Shown here: positions 25,935 to 35,010 of the stretch, piece after piece
Layout: the number at the start of each line of letters is the position of its first letter
Position numbering within the stretch: the stretch's first letter is position 1
Source: an uncultured Clostridia bacterium
Lineage (GTDB): Bacteria > Bacillota > Clostridia > Oscillospirales > Ruminococcaceae
DNA: 57,650 bases
Direction: 5' to 3'
Assembly (NCBI GenBank): GCA_947629905.1
Contig: CANRFM010000012.1
Coordinates: 1-57,650 of the forward strand
Notes under the pieces: generated by a model
Told to the model about the DNA's origin: nothing
Database searches by the model: none
What the model saw: the letters and a program-made list of their open reading frames with translations, nothing else
Program-made: the position numbers and the translations under genes

Positions 25935-26244
25935 TTCCGGTCTCCTTTCCGTCCGTTTCGCTGAGGGTATATTCTGTTTCTGCCTTATAGAAAATATCTT
26001 CCGCAATGCCCTGTGTCCGTGCGGAATCCTGTTCGTTGTAGGAGATCAGCTCCTCTGCCGGGATGGGCACACTGACACCTGCCAGTTCATCCGTTTCCGG
26101 TGCTTCGATAGCGGGGCACTGCCCCAGTAAGATACGCTTGACGGATTCAAAGAAGAAAATGTCCACCGGACCAAATTCTTCCCATGCTAATGCTTCGTCA
26201 CAGTATTGCAGCATATCTTCTGTCCGCATTCTGTTATATTCCAC
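25915..26244 (-). CDS. Hypothetical acidic protein between infB and rbfA
   Basis: The 109-residue protein starts with GTG at 26244, five bases after AGAGGTGA. It is acidic and helical, with no membrane segment or metal motif; aromatic residues cluster near 25-35 (EEFGPVDIFFFESVKR). Its 3' end overlaps the rbfA start by 20 bp. Genes at this place in the infB-rbfA junction usually encode nothing or a short DUF503-type protein, and this is not one. The function is unknown. Confidence 0.68.
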   Translation of the reverse strand: MEYNRMRTEDMLQYCDEALAWEEFGPVDIFFFESVKRILLGQCPAIEAPETDELAGVSVPIPAEELISYNEQDSARTQGIAEDIFYKAETEYTLSETDGKETGNAELQK

Positions 26245-26264
26245 AAGATCACCTCTGTTGTGTA

Positions 26265-28697
26265 TCAGGATTCAGGCTGATATTCTTCCATGACATAGGC
26301 TTCGAGGATGTCTCCCGTCTTGAGGTCGTTGAACTTCTCCAAAGAAACACCGCATTCATAGCCGCCTGCGACCTCTTTCACGGCATCCTTGAACCGCTGC
26401 AAGCCCGCAATATGGTCATCCGCTACAATGATACCGTCCCGCACGACACGGATCATGCTCTGTCTGGTGAGTTTGCCCTCCAGTACATACGAACCTGCGA
26501 CCGTACCCACGCTCGAGATCTTGTAGATCTCCCGCACCTCTGCCTTGCCGAGAATGACTTCCCGGAATTTCGGGGCAAGCATACCCTTCATGGCAGTGGA
26601 GATCTCCTCAATGGCATCGTAAATAATTCTGTACAGGCGGATGTCCACGCCGTCCCGTGCAGCACTTTCCGCTGCGCCGTTGTCCGGGCGGACGTTGAAG
26701 CCGACAATGATCGCATTGGAAGCATTTGCCAGCATGACATCGCTCTCCTTGACAGCACCGACGGCACTGTGGATGACACGCACCTTAACTTCGTCATTGG
26801 ACAGCTTTTCAAGGGAAGCCTTGACGGCTTCTGCCGAACCCTGCACGTCAGCCTTGACGATGATGGGCAGCTCTTTCTGTTCGCCCTCTTCGATCTGGCT
26901 GAACAGGTTGTCAAGCGTGAGTTTGGTGGTGCTGTTCCGGAACTGTTCTTCCTTTGCCTCGTGTCTGCGCTGCTCGACCAGTTCTCTTGCCAAACGTTCA
27001 TCTGCGACCGCATCGAACGTGTCACCTGCGCTCGGTACTTCGTTCAGACCAGTAATTTCCACCGGAACGGACGGTCCTGCTTCCTTGACGACCTTGCCGT
27101 TGTAATCCGTCATGACACGTACTTTACCAACGGACATACCGGCAATGATGATGTCGCCCGTGTGCAGCGTGCCTTTCTGGACAAGCAGTGTAGCGATCGG
27201 TCCTCTGCCCTTGTCGAGGCGTGCTTCCACGACCGTACCCTTGGCAAGGCGGTCGGGGTTGGCGGTCAGTTCCTTGACTTCGGCAACGAGCAGAATATTT
27301 TCGAGCAAGTCCTCGATGCCCATGCCCGTCTTGGCAGACACCGGAATGCAGATCGTATCGCCGCCCCATTCCTCGCAGACAAGCCCGTATTCGGTGAGCT
27401 GCTGACGTACTCTGTCGGGGTTGGCAGCTTCCTTGTCCATTTTGTTGATGGCAACGATCACGGAAACACCGGCTGCCTTGGCGTGGTTGATGGATTCGAC
27501 CGTCTGCGGCATGATACCGTCATCGGCAGCTACGACCAGAACGGCAATATCGGTGATGTTCGCACCTCTTGCACGCATGGAAGTGAACGCTTCATGTCCC
27601 GGTGTATCCAGAAATGTGATGACCTTTCCGTCATGCTTCACCTGATACGCACCGATGTGTTGTGTGATGCCGCCCGCTTCGGAAGCGGTGACATTGGCAT
27701 GGCGTATTTTATCCAGAATGGAGGTCTTGCCGTGGTCAACGTGTCCCATAACCACAACGACCGGCGGACGGGGCTGCTGATTTTCCTCGTCGTTCTCCTC
27801 GGATTCGATCAGGCGCTCCTCAATGGTGACGATGACTTCCTTTTCTACCTTTGCGCCCAGTTCTTCGGCAACAAGGCTTGCTGTATCAAAATCGACTTCC
27901 TCGTTGATGGATGCCATGACACCCAGTCCCATGAGTTTGCCGATGACCTTGGAGGCAGTCACTTTCAGGCGGGAAGCCAGTTCGCCGACCTGAATGGAAT
28001 CCGGAATGCGCACCTTGAGCTGCTGCTTGCGGGCACGCTCCAGTTCGAGACGGGAAAGGCGCTGTGCCTCTGTCTCCTGCTTTCTGCCGCCCTTCTTATT
28101 CTTCTGTGCAGATTTCTGATTGATTTTCTGCTTTTTGGTGGAATAATTGTCTTTCCGTCGGTCGGCAGGGGCGATCTGTTCATAGCGTTCGTTATACTTT
28201 TCCAGATTGACATAGCTGCCTCTGGTGTCCACGGTACGGCGCTTTTCGGGGCTTTCCTCCCGGGTCTCACCGATCACGCCGCCAAGGCGGGTCTTTTCGC
28301 CGTGTACCTGCGGGGTCTTGGGCTTCTTTTTGTCCTCTTTGCGCTTCTTCGGCTGTGCAGACTGCTCTTTCTTTTCCTGCTGAGCAGGCTGTTCTTTTTT
28401 CGGCTGCTGCGCAGGCTGCTCTTTCTTCGTCTGCTGCGCAGGTTGCTCTTTCTTTGCTTTTTCTGCCTTTGCCGGTTTTTCCGGACGGGGCTGATTTCTG
28501 GTTGCAAAATAGGCATCAAAGTTCTCGACACCTGCTTTCTGGGTGTAATATTCCAGTGCCAGATTCATTTCCTCTTCGGTTACAGAAGAACTGCTGTTCT
28601 TCTTGCCCTGATTATGTTCTTCCAGAAATGCAGCCAGTTCCTTTGCGGAGATATGCAGATCTTTTGCAGCCTCCGACAGTTTGATCTTCTTTGCCAT
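26265..28697 (-). CDS. infB: Translation initiation factor IF-2
   Basis: The 810-residue GTPase delivers initiator tRNA to the 30S subunit. Its N-terminal IF2_N helix ([20 protein letters not shown]) is followed by a low-complexity linker with four [12 protein letters not shown] repeats and basic stretches. The G domain starts near residue 318 with [17 protein letters not shown] and NKMDK, and domains II-IV complete the protein. Start 28697 has GGAGGG. It is the central gene of the rimP-nusA operon. Confidence 0.98.
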   Translation of the reverse strand: MAKKIKLSEAAKDLHISAKELAAFLEEHNQGKKNSSSSVTEEEMNLALEYYTQKAGVENFDAYFATRNQPRPEKPAKAEKAKKEQPAQQTKKEQPAQQPKKEQPAQQEKKEQSAQPKKRKEDKKKPKTPQVHGEKTRLGGVIGETREESPEKRRTVDTRGSYVNLEKYNERYEQIAPADRRKDNYSTKKQKINQKSAQKNKKGGRKQETEAQRLSRLELERARKQQLKVRIPDSIQVGELASRLKVTASKVIGKLMGLGVMASINEEVDFDTASLVAEELGAKVEKEVIVTIEERLIESEENDEENQQPRPPVVVVMGHVDHGKTSILDKIRHANVTASEAGGITQHIGAYQVKHDGKVITFLDTPGHEAFTSMRARGANITDIAVLVVAADDGIMPQTVESINHAKAAGVSVIVAINKMDKEAANPDRVRQQLTEYGLVCEEWGGDTICIPVSAKTGMGIEDLLENILLVAEVKELTANPDRLAKGTVVEARLDKGRGPIATLLVQKGTLHTGDIIIAGMSVGKVRVMTDYNGKVVKEAGPSVPVEITGLNEVPSAGDTFDAVADERLARELVEQRRHEAKEEQFRNSTTKLTLDNLFSQIEEGEQKELPIIVKADVQGSAEAVKASLEKLSNDEVKVRVIHSAVGAVKESDVMLANASNAIIVGFNVRPDNGAAESAARDGVDIRLYRIIYDAIEEISTAMKGMLAPKFREVILGKAEVREIYKISSVGTVAGSYVLEGKLTRQSMIRVVRDGIIVADDHIAGLQRFKDAVKEVAGGYECGVSLEKFNDLKTGDILEAYVMEEYQPES

Positions 28698-28709
28698 AGG
28701 CAAACCCTC

Positions 28710-29042
28710 CTACTCTGACGGCTCACATACTGCCTGTGCCACAGTACAGAGCGTACCAATTCTGTCGGAAAAGCCCGTATCCAGAACCGCAGCCACAGCT
28801 GCTTTCCTTCCCACTGCCCTGCCAAGCTGCTCCGCAGTCAGCGGCAGGTGGTACACAGGGACATTGTGTTTTCCGCAGAAAAAACATACTTCTTTATATG
28901 ATTTCGGTGAAATATCCAAAGCCGTAAACACGCCGCAGACCTTGCCGGACGGCAGAGCCTCTTTCATGGGAGCAAAGCCGAGTATCAGCTTGCCCGCCTT
29001 GCGGCAGATGCTAAGCATCCCCGTCAGCTTCTGATAGGGCAT
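28710..29042 (-). CDS. ylxQ: L7Ae-family RNA-binding protein YlxQ
   Basis: The 110-residue protein has the L7Ae/L30e/S12e/Gadd45 fold: KLTGMLSICRKAGKLILGF at the start, VFTALDISPKSYKEV in the middle and LGRAVGRKAAVAAVLD near the end. YlxQ proteins bind kink-turn RNA and are encoded between ylxR and infB. The start overlaps ylxR by 32 bp. Confidence 0.93.
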   Translation of the reverse strand: MPYQKLTGMLSICRKAGKLILGFAPMKEALPSGKVCGVFTALDISPKSYKEVCFFCGKHNVPVYHLPLTAEQLGRAVGRKAAVAAVLDTGFSDRIGTLCTVAQAVCEPSE

Positions 29043-29286
29043 TCTCCATCACCTCGTATACTTCCGGTGCGATCTTACAGGAAAAGCTCCGTTCCAGACG
29101 GCGGTTCTTCCTTGCCGCTGCAAGGCATTCCGCACGGCGGCAGAGGTAAGCACCCCGCCCCGCAAGCTTTCCGGTCAGATCCAGAGAGATTTCTCCCTCC
29201 TTGGGCTTGACGATACGCACCAGTTCCCGTTTGGGCTTCATTTCACCGCAGCCGATGCACATACGCATCGGGATCTTCTTTGCCAT
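29011..29286 (-). CDS. rnpM: YlxR-family RNA-binding protein (RNase P modulator)
   Basis: The 91-residue protein has the DUF448/YlxR signature MRMCIGCGEMKPKRELVR and the GRGAYLCRRAECL block with conserved cysteines. In Bacillus the family member modulates RNase P. It lies between nusA (9 bp) and ylxQ (overlap). Confidence 0.93.
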   Translation of the reverse strand: MAKKIPMRMCIGCGEMKPKRELVRIVKPKEGEISLDLTGKLAGRGAYLCRRAECLAAARKNRRLERSFSCKIAPEVYEVMENALSEADGDA

Positions 29287-29295
29287 GTGCGCCTC

Positions 29296-30510
29296 CTACT
29301 CGGCATCGGCGGTGTCCGGTGTTTCCTCCGGAGATTCGGGGACTGCCGGTGCTTCGTCCTCAAACAGCACATCGTCCTCCTCCTGCACGGGCAGCGGTTC
29401 GGGAGCGGGCTGCGGGGTGGGAATCTCCAGTTCCTCCTGATTGGACTTGATGTCGATCTTGCAGCCGGTCAGCTTGGCGGCAAGCTTGGCATTCTGTCCT
29501 TTGTTGCCAATGGCAAGGGAAAGCTGGTCGGCAGGCACAACGGCGATCGCCGAAAGCTTCGGCTGGCGCAGTTCGCCGTCCCTGCCCTCCTCTATAATGG
29601 GGTCAAGCATGATGACACGCTCTACCTTGGCAGGGGAAAGCGCAGCGGCAATAAATTCCGCCGGGTCTTCGCTGTAGGGGATGATGTCGATCTTCTCCCC
29701 GTTCAGCTCCCGGACAATTGCGGAAATTCTCGAACGCTTCGGACCGATGCACGCACCGATGGCATCCACATTCGGGTCATTGGAGTATACAGCGACCTTG
29801 GAACGGGAACCGGCTTCCCGTGAAATGGACTTGACAACGACTGTCCCATCGTAAATCTCCGGCACTTCCAGCTCGAACAGGCGCTTTACCAGATCCCGGT
29901 GCACACGGGAGAGCTTGATGATCGGCTTCTTGCTCCGGTTGGCGATGTCGGTCACATAGACCTTGATGGTCATGCCCTCTTCGAGTACCTCGCCGGGGAT
30001 CTGTTCCTGCCGGAGCAGGTAGAGTTCCGTTTTGTCATACATCAGCGTTGCCGAACCTCTGCCCGGCTCGACCTGTGTGACGGTGGCGGTGATGATGTCC
30101 TTGACCTTGCTCTCGAATTTTTCCAGAATGCGGTCACGGTTGATGTCCCGCAGATCGCCCCGGATGGACTGCTTGGCAGACTGTGCGGATGCTCTGCCGA
30201 ATTTGGAGATGTCCAGACGGCGTTCAAAAATGCCGCCCACAACGGCATCCGGGTCTTTTGCCCTTGCTTCGTCAATGTGGATCTGTGTCATGTTGACCGG
30301 TTCTTCGTCCACGATCTCTTGCAGGATGAACACATCAAATGTCTGTGTCTCCGGCACGATGTCTACCCGGACACACTCCTTGCACTCCGGGTACATACGC
30401 TGGACGGCTTTTTGCATACCGGTCTTGACTTTCTCGATCAGGACTTCCGTGTCAAGACTGTTCTGTGCGCCGAGGACTTTCAGCTCCTCGAAAAAATTGT
30501 ACGTTTCCAT
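29296..30510 (-). CDS. nusA: Transcription termination/antitermination protein NusA
   Basis: The 404-residue protein has the N-terminal RNA polymerase-binding domain, an S1 domain near residues 130-200 and two KH domains (for example [15 protein letters not shown] and [18 protein letters not shown]). An acidic, Pro-rich C-terminal tail of about 50 residues follows. The proteobacterial C-terminal repeats are absent, as usual in Firmicutes. It lies 36 bp after rimP. Confidence 0.97.
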   Translation of the reverse strand: METYNFFEELKVLGAQNSLDTEVLIEKVKTGMQKAVQRMYPECKECVRVDIVPETQTFDVFILQEIVDEEPVNMTQIHIDEARAKDPDAVVGGIFERRLDISKFGRASAQSAKQSIRGDLRDINRDRILEKFESKVKDIITATVTQVEPGRGSATLMYDKTELYLLRQEQIPGEVLEEGMTIKVYVTDIANRSKKPIIKLSRVHRDLVKRLFELEVPEIYDGTVVVKSISREAGSRSKVAVYSNDPNVDAIGACIGPKRSRISAIVRELNGEKIDIIPYSEDPAEFIAAALSPAKVERVIMLDPIIEEGRDGELRQPKLSAIAVVPADQLSLAIGNKGQNAKLAAKLTGCKIDIKSNQEELEIPTPQPAPEPLPVQEEDDVLFEDEAPAVPESPEETPDTADAE

Positions 30511-30545
30511 GGTTGTTCCTTCGCCTCCATTTATAGGATCTTACA

Positions 30546-31028
30546 TCATTTCTCAAATTCAAAATACAGTTTCACGAAAGCAAGCCCCTGCATCGGCAGT
30601 ACCTCCGTTTCCTCACCGACCTGTAAAGTCACGCTGTCCTTGTTCCAGTCCGCAAGCACGCCCACTCGTTCCCGGCTGCCGTCCGGAAAGGGACGGATGC
30701 CCCTTGCACGCACCTCACAGCCGATACAGGCATCGAAGTGGCTCTCCCGCACCAGATCTGCTTCCAGTCCGGCGGAGCTGATCTCTAAAATATAGCTCTG
30801 CGGGATGGGGTCTTTCTCGTCAAGCAGATCACTGACGGGACGGGTGACACGTTCGCAGTCAGAAATGCTGACCGGCTCGGTCTCGTGGTCGATGAAGATG
30901 CGCAGATACCAGTCAGCGCCCTCTTTTTCGTACCGCACGTCCCAGACGAGGTAACCCAGCCCCGTCACGACCGGTGCGATCAGGTCATAGATGCGCTGCT
31001 CGGTAGTGCCGAATTTTTTCAGCTTCAT
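30546..31028 (-). CDS. rimP: Ribosome maturation factor RimP
   Basis: The 160-residue protein helps assemble the 30S subunit. The N-terminal segment VVTGLGYLVWDVRYEKEGADWYLRIFID and the middle segment CERVTRPVSDLLDEKDPIPQSYILEISSAGLE are diagnostic. Start 31028 lies behind AAAGGAAG; a longer frame lacks a site. It is the first gene of the nusA-infB operon. Confidence 0.95.
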   Translation of the reverse strand: MKLKKFGTTEQRIYDLIAPVVTGLGYLVWDVRYEKEGADWYLRIFIDHETEPVSISDCERVTRPVSDLLDEKDPIPQSYILEISSAGLEADLVRESHFDACIGCEVRARGIRPFPDGSRERVGVLADWNKDSVTLQVGEETEVLPMQGLAFVKLYFEFEK

Positions 31029-31113
31029 AGCTTTCTTCCTTTCTCTGCCCGCAACAGGCAAAACGAAAGACCGGAATTTGTTTTCCGGTCCTTTCACATT
31101 CTTTTACAATAGC

Positions 31114-31142
31114 ATTATACCACATCTCATTTGAAAAATCAA
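31114..31142 (-). promoter_or_regulatory. Sigma-A promoter of the rimP-nusA-infB operon
   Basis: On the minus strand TTGATT (31142-31137) and a perfect TATAAT (31119-31114) are 17 bp apart, with a TGTGG extended -10. It should drive ten genes down to ribF. Confidence 0.88.
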
Positions 31143-31180
31143 GCTTTTTTTCAAATTTTTTCAGAATTACACAAATTTTT

Positions 31181-32410
31181 TTACCGAATGGCTCTTGCTT
31201 CCATATAATAACGCTTATCCTCGGCGTGTCCCATGGAGAATGTTTTGCGTGGGAGTGCGCCGTCGTTGAGGACACTGGGGAACAGATCACGCTTATCCAT
31301 ATCCGGCAGGAGGAAACCGATGGCATCGGGCATTGCCGAAAGCCGTTCCACGGTGCGTTCTCCGTGAATGTAATCTATCTTGCCCGGATTTGCCGAAACA
31401 TAGGCATCGAGAGCGTTTTGCAGGCTTCCGGTCGCAAGCTGTGAGGTGGGCTTGTGGATGTACAGGGGTCTGCGTTCACCGTCCCGCACGACGGTGATCG
31501 CCTGCCCGGACGGTTCTTCGGAAAGCCCTAAGATCCTTGTCAGCGTGACCATGATCTGTCCGGGGTCGATGCGTGTCACGATCCTGTGGATGGCTTCAAA
31601 CTGCAAAGCCTCGCTGTGCAGGTTCACCAGTTCGACAAGGGCATAGCGGGCAGGGTGATTGCTGAAGTCTTTGTCGGGGTATGCCTGTTTCAGCTTTTCG
31701 TAGCAAGCCTTTGCAGTGGCAAGGGAGTGATTGCCGTCACCCATGGCGAATTGCAGTTCCCCTGCCTGTGCGGTCAGGGTATCAAGGCGTTTCAGGAAGG
31801 CTTCCTGCTGTGCTTTGTCCATGAGGTAGCCGTCGATGTATCCGCCGCCCTGCATGAGTTCCGTACCGTAGAGCTTCTGCATACGGCTCTTTTCGGCGGC
31901 GCAGTTCCCGATCACCTCGTCTGCCGGGTCGTCAATGAGGATCATAATATGCGGCAGTTCAAGGGGGGCTTGTGCACGGACTTTGATGCGGGGGGGAATG
32001 CGTTCGAGCACGGTCGCTTCCGTGGCACGGACGGGAGAATGGCTGCCTGCCCGGTAATCGTAGGCTTCGAGGTCGATCTTCCCGATCACCCCGGCACGAA
32101 GCACGCCGTTGGACTGCATACGTTCCGTATAGATGAGGGCATCCGGGTAAGTCCGGAACAAGTCTCCGGAGAGGTATTGCTCCATATTCCGGTGAATACT
32201 GCCGATGCGCCGGGCAACGTCTGCCTCTTCGAGATAGATCTCCGGCAGCGTCAGGCGCAACGTCGAGGGGGCATCGCCGACGAGCTTTTCGGTCTCCTCC
32301 CAGTAGGCAGGGTCACCGGTGAACTGGTCGCAGGCGATGACGCTCCACTTTCCGGCATCGGTCTTTGTAAAATCGGGCAGCAATATGTCTGCCGGTGAAA
32401 AAATACGCAT
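31181..32410 (-). CDS. DUF1015 family protein
   Basis: The 409-residue protein matches DUF1015 (SpoOJ/ParA/ParB/repB-like annotation in some databases). The N-terminus MRIFSPADILLPD, the IACDQFTGDPAYW segment, the AMGDGNHSLATAKACYE block and the HGERTVERL region are typical. Start 32410 follows AAGGAG; an upstream extension crosses the promoter and is rejected. It is a single gene with its own promoter. The family has no established biochemical role. Confidence 0.88.
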   Translation of the reverse strand: MRIFSPADILLPDFTKTDAGKWSVIACDQFTGDPAYWEETEKLVGDAPSTLRLTLPEIYLEEADVARRIGSIHRNMEQYLSGDLFRTYPDALIYTERMQSNGVLRAGVIGKIDLEAYDYRAGSHSPVRATEATVLERIPPRIKVRAQAPLELPHIMILIDDPADEVIGNCAAEKSRMQKLYGTELMQGGGYIDGYLMDKAQQEAFLKRLDTLTAQAGELQFAMGDGNHSLATAKACYEKLKQAYPDKDFSNHPARYALVELVNLHSEALQFEAIHRIVTRIDPGQIMVTLTRILGLSEEPSGQAITVVRDGERRPLYIHKPTSQLATGSLQNALDAYVSANPGKIDYIHGERTVERLSAMPDAIGFLLPDMDKRDLFPSVLNDGALPRKTFSMGHAEDKRYYMEARAIR

Positions 32411-32446
32411 GAGGAACACTCCTTCGGTCGAATTGGGGTCATTGTT

Positions 32447-32476
32447 ATTATAGCACACAATACCCATGGATTGCAA
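32447..32476 (-). promoter_or_regulatory. Promoter of the DUF1015 gene
   Basis: TTGCAA (32476-32471) and a perfect TATAAT (32452-32447) are 18 bp apart on the minus strand, with TGTGC before the -10. In the rest of the 32411-32711 gap I see a leader hairpin for the plus-strand lipoprotein but no clear promoter for it. Confidence 0.72.
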
Positions 32477-32655
32477 GACATTATGCAAATTTTTTTGAAT
32501 TTTCATCTTTTCTGTGCAGAAAACGGCGATACCCTGAGAATAATATTTATTGATTATTGCTGAATCTGGTGTTCCGGATTTGTGCATTTCTCCAATGTTT
32601 CTGAAAAAGTGTCAGAGAATGCCCTGTTGCATTGTATTGGATAATAGAAGCACAA

Positions 32656-32691
32656 ATGCCGGGTGAAAACTATTTCAGATCTGCCCGGCAT
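32656..32691 (+). promoter_or_regulatory. Leader hairpin before the solute-binding lipoprotein
   Basis: ATGCCGGG (32656-32663) pairs perfectly with CCCGGCAT (32684-32691) around a 20-nt loop. It ends six bases before AAGGAGG and has no U tract. It may control translation or protect the 5' end of the message. Confidence 0.45.
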
Positions 32692-32711
32692 ACCAAAAGG
32701 AGGAATTTTCT

Positions 32712-34904
32712 ATGAAACGAATGCTTGCTTTTGTCCTTGCCGCTGCCATGCTGACAGGGACGACCGCCTGTCAGAGCCGTAAAAGCGGTGCTGCGCTGTC
32801 AATCGACCTGAGCCATTCCTACACCGGAGAACTGGTTTCACTGTCGGGTATCACGGAGGAACACCCTATGGTCAGACTGTTAGCGGCGACCGGGGAAAAA
32901 ATCATTCTGGGAACGGATGCGCAGTACCCGGATTTTTATGCACTAAACATGACAGACGGGACTTGTGAACCTTTTACATTTGCCTATTATGAGGCAAACA
33001 AGTTTCAGAATGGCGGCGTATACCTGTCCTATTTTCAGACGGGTGACGGCGGCGTGCGGGTGCTGTATACGAGCGGCAGTACGGGGGAGCTGTGCTACAG
33101 CGAGACTTATGATGCTTCCATGCACCTGACCGGAGAGCAGATGCTTTCCGGGGAGCTGACCGATGCGGAGAAAATTCCCATGTTCGGGTCGGATGACGGT
33201 GACGGCTATTGGTACTATGCCGATGAAAAGGGAGATCTGTCCTGCTATGACCCGGAACTGCATACCGTGAGTACCGTAAAGGAAAAAAGCAGCGAGCTGT
33301 GCTGCGGCACGGATGGGAAAATGTACGCCGTCTATTACAGCAACAACGACCGCAGCAGGGCGTATATCGGCTGCATTGACCGGGAAAGCGGCAGTATTTC
33401 GGATTTAGGCATTACCGAAGCGGGGTGGTATCATCTTGGCAGGGGCAATGCGGCATATCCTGTTGTGTTCACATCGGCTACGGGGCTGTTCGGCGTGAAA
33501 ACAGACGGCAGCTATGAACTGCTGCTGGATTTTGCGGCATCCGACCTGACGGAAATGATGGATGCCCCCGTACTGCTGCCAGACGGGCGTGTCTTTGTGA
33601 ATGAACAGTGTTCCTATACCGCAATGGACGGCAGCGAGTATTCGTATACCCGGCAATGGCTGATGCGGCAGCGAACTGAAGCGGAAACCGAATCGCTGCA
33701 ATGCCTGAGCCTTTCCGTTGTCGGCAGTGAGCGTGTGAAACAAATCACCCGCCTTGCAGCAGAATTTAACCGGGTACAGGATGCTGTCCGTGTTACGGTT
33801 TATAATTATGATGCCTACAACACGGCGGAGGACAACACGCTTGGCATGAAACAGTTCCGGGACGACATGACGAACGGAAAAGCAGCGGACATCATCTGCA
33901 CGGACGGGCTGCCGTTTGAAAGCTATTACAGCAAGGCGCTGTTTCTGGATCTGCGTTCGTTTGTGGAAACGCTCCCGGAAGAGCAGTATTTCACGAATTT
34001 CTTTACAAGCCTGCAATATGACGGGAAGTACCCGGAAATGGCTTTTTCCTGTCATTTGCAGGGGCTTGCGGCAAAGACGGAATGGATCGGGGAGTGCGGC
34101 AGCATGACCATGGATGCATTCTGTCAGTACAATGCGGACAAGCCGGCGGGAATGCTTTTGTTCCCGGAGACGACACAGGCGGGTGTGCTTAATAGTCTCT
34201 GCCTGTCCCGGTTAGATCCGTTTCTGTATGGGGAAAGCGGCTTTGAAAGCCCGGAATTTCTACAAATTTTAGAGCTTGCTGCATCCTGCGAGAAAGACCC
34301 GCCCGAAACCGATCCGCTTCACCCCTATGTCTATCAGGCTGCACTGGAGACGGCATTCCGGGAGGACAGGGCGCTCTTTTACGAGATGGACATAACGCAC
34401 CCGTTCCGGTGGCATACGATCGTGGAGGCGGATTTTGATAATGCACCTGTGACAATGACAGGCTACCCGTGCGGAACGGGGAACGGGATGTATTTTGTGC
34501 CGGATTTCCGGCTTGCCGTGAATGCACAGTCAAGCCATACAGAGGCGGCACAGACATTCTTCACGTGGCTGCTTTCAGAGGAAACACAGGCATCACTGGA
34601 CAATACGCTTCCGGTCAGCCGGACTGCCATGCAGCAGCGTATCGCCGAAGCCCTTGCCCCGCCGGAGACAATCATAGTAGATGTAGGCGACATGGGTTAT
34701 GAAATGCACCCGGCATCACAGGCGGAAATGGATGCCTTTGTTGCCTGCTTTGCGCTGACCACGCAGTCGGCTTACCGGAATGAAACCATAGCAGAGATCG
34801 TCAGCGAAGAAGCAGCCATGTATTTTGCCGGCGATCAGACGGCAGAACAAACGGCAAAACAAATCCAGAGCCGGGTACAGCTCTATCTTTCAGAATCCCA
34901 ATAA
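32712..34904 (+). CDS. Extracellular solute-binding lipoprotein with N-terminal propeller-like domain
   Basis: The 730-residue protein starts with a signal peptide followed by Cys20 (TTAC), so it is probably a lipoprotein. Residues of about 35-330 are beta-rich with repeating short strands (FTSATGLFGVKTDGSYELL and similar), like a beta-propeller. From about residue 335 it resembles an ABC type-1 solute-binding protein: ITRLAAEFNRVQDAVRVTVYNYD at its start and FFTWLLSEETQASLDNTLPVSR near the end. No permease or ATPase gene is adjacent, so it may work with a distant transporter or as a sensor. AAGGAGG lies eight bases before the ATG. Confidence 0.82.
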   Translation: MKRMLAFVLAAAMLTGTTACQSRKSGAALSIDLSHSYTGELVSLSGITEEHPMVRLLAATGEKIILGTDAQYPDFYALNMTDGTCEPFTFAYYEANKFQNGGVYLSYFQTGDGGVRVLYTSGSTGELCYSETYDASMHLTGEQMLSGELTDAEKIPMFGSDDGDGYWYYADEKGDLSCYDPELHTVSTVKEKSSELCCGTDGKMYAVYYSNNDRSRAYIGCIDRESGSISDLGITEAGWYHLGRGNAAYPVVFTSATGLFGVKTDGSYELLLDFAASDLTEMMDAPVLLPDGRVFVNEQCSYTAMDGSEYSYTRQWLMRQRTEAETESLQCLSLSVVGSERVKQITRLAAEFNRVQDAVRVTVYNYDAYNTAEDNTLGMKQFRDDMTNGKAADIICTDGLPFESYYSKALFLDLRSFVETLPEEQYFTNFFTSLQYDGKYPEMAFSCHLQGLAAKTEWIGECGSMTMDAFCQYNADKPAGMLLFPETTQAGVLNSLCLSRLDPFLYGESGFESPEFLQILELAASCEKDPPETDPLHPYVYQAALETAFREDRALFYEMDITHPFRWHTIVEADFDNAPVTMTGYPCGTGNGMYFVPDFRLAVNAQSSHTEAAQTFFTWLLSEETQASLDNTLPVSRTAMQQRIAEALAPPETIIVDVGDMGYEMHPASQAEMDAFVACFALTTQSAYRNETIAEIVSEEAAMYFAGDQTAEQTAKQIQSRVQLYLSESQ

Positions 34905-34948
34905 ACAGAGATCTCAGGCGGGTAGTCGGATTTGTTCCTGTCATGCCA

Positions 34949-34977
34949 TTGACTTCATCGGGATTTTATGGTATAAT
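34949..34977 (+). promoter_or_regulatory. Sigma-A promoter of the flippase-deoD operon
   Basis: TTGACT (34949-34954) and a perfect TATAAT (34972-34977) are separated by 17 bp, with TGG before the -10. Confidence 0.85.
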
Positions 34978-35010
34978 AGGGATAACTCAACCAAAGGAGC
35001 GTAGTCCGTT

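Noticed and set aside
26184..28718. An 844-codon open frame on the plus strand
   Set aside because: It is antisense to infB along its whole length, has no ribosome-binding site, and its Cys/His/Phe-rich composition is that of a complement of a GC-rich gene.
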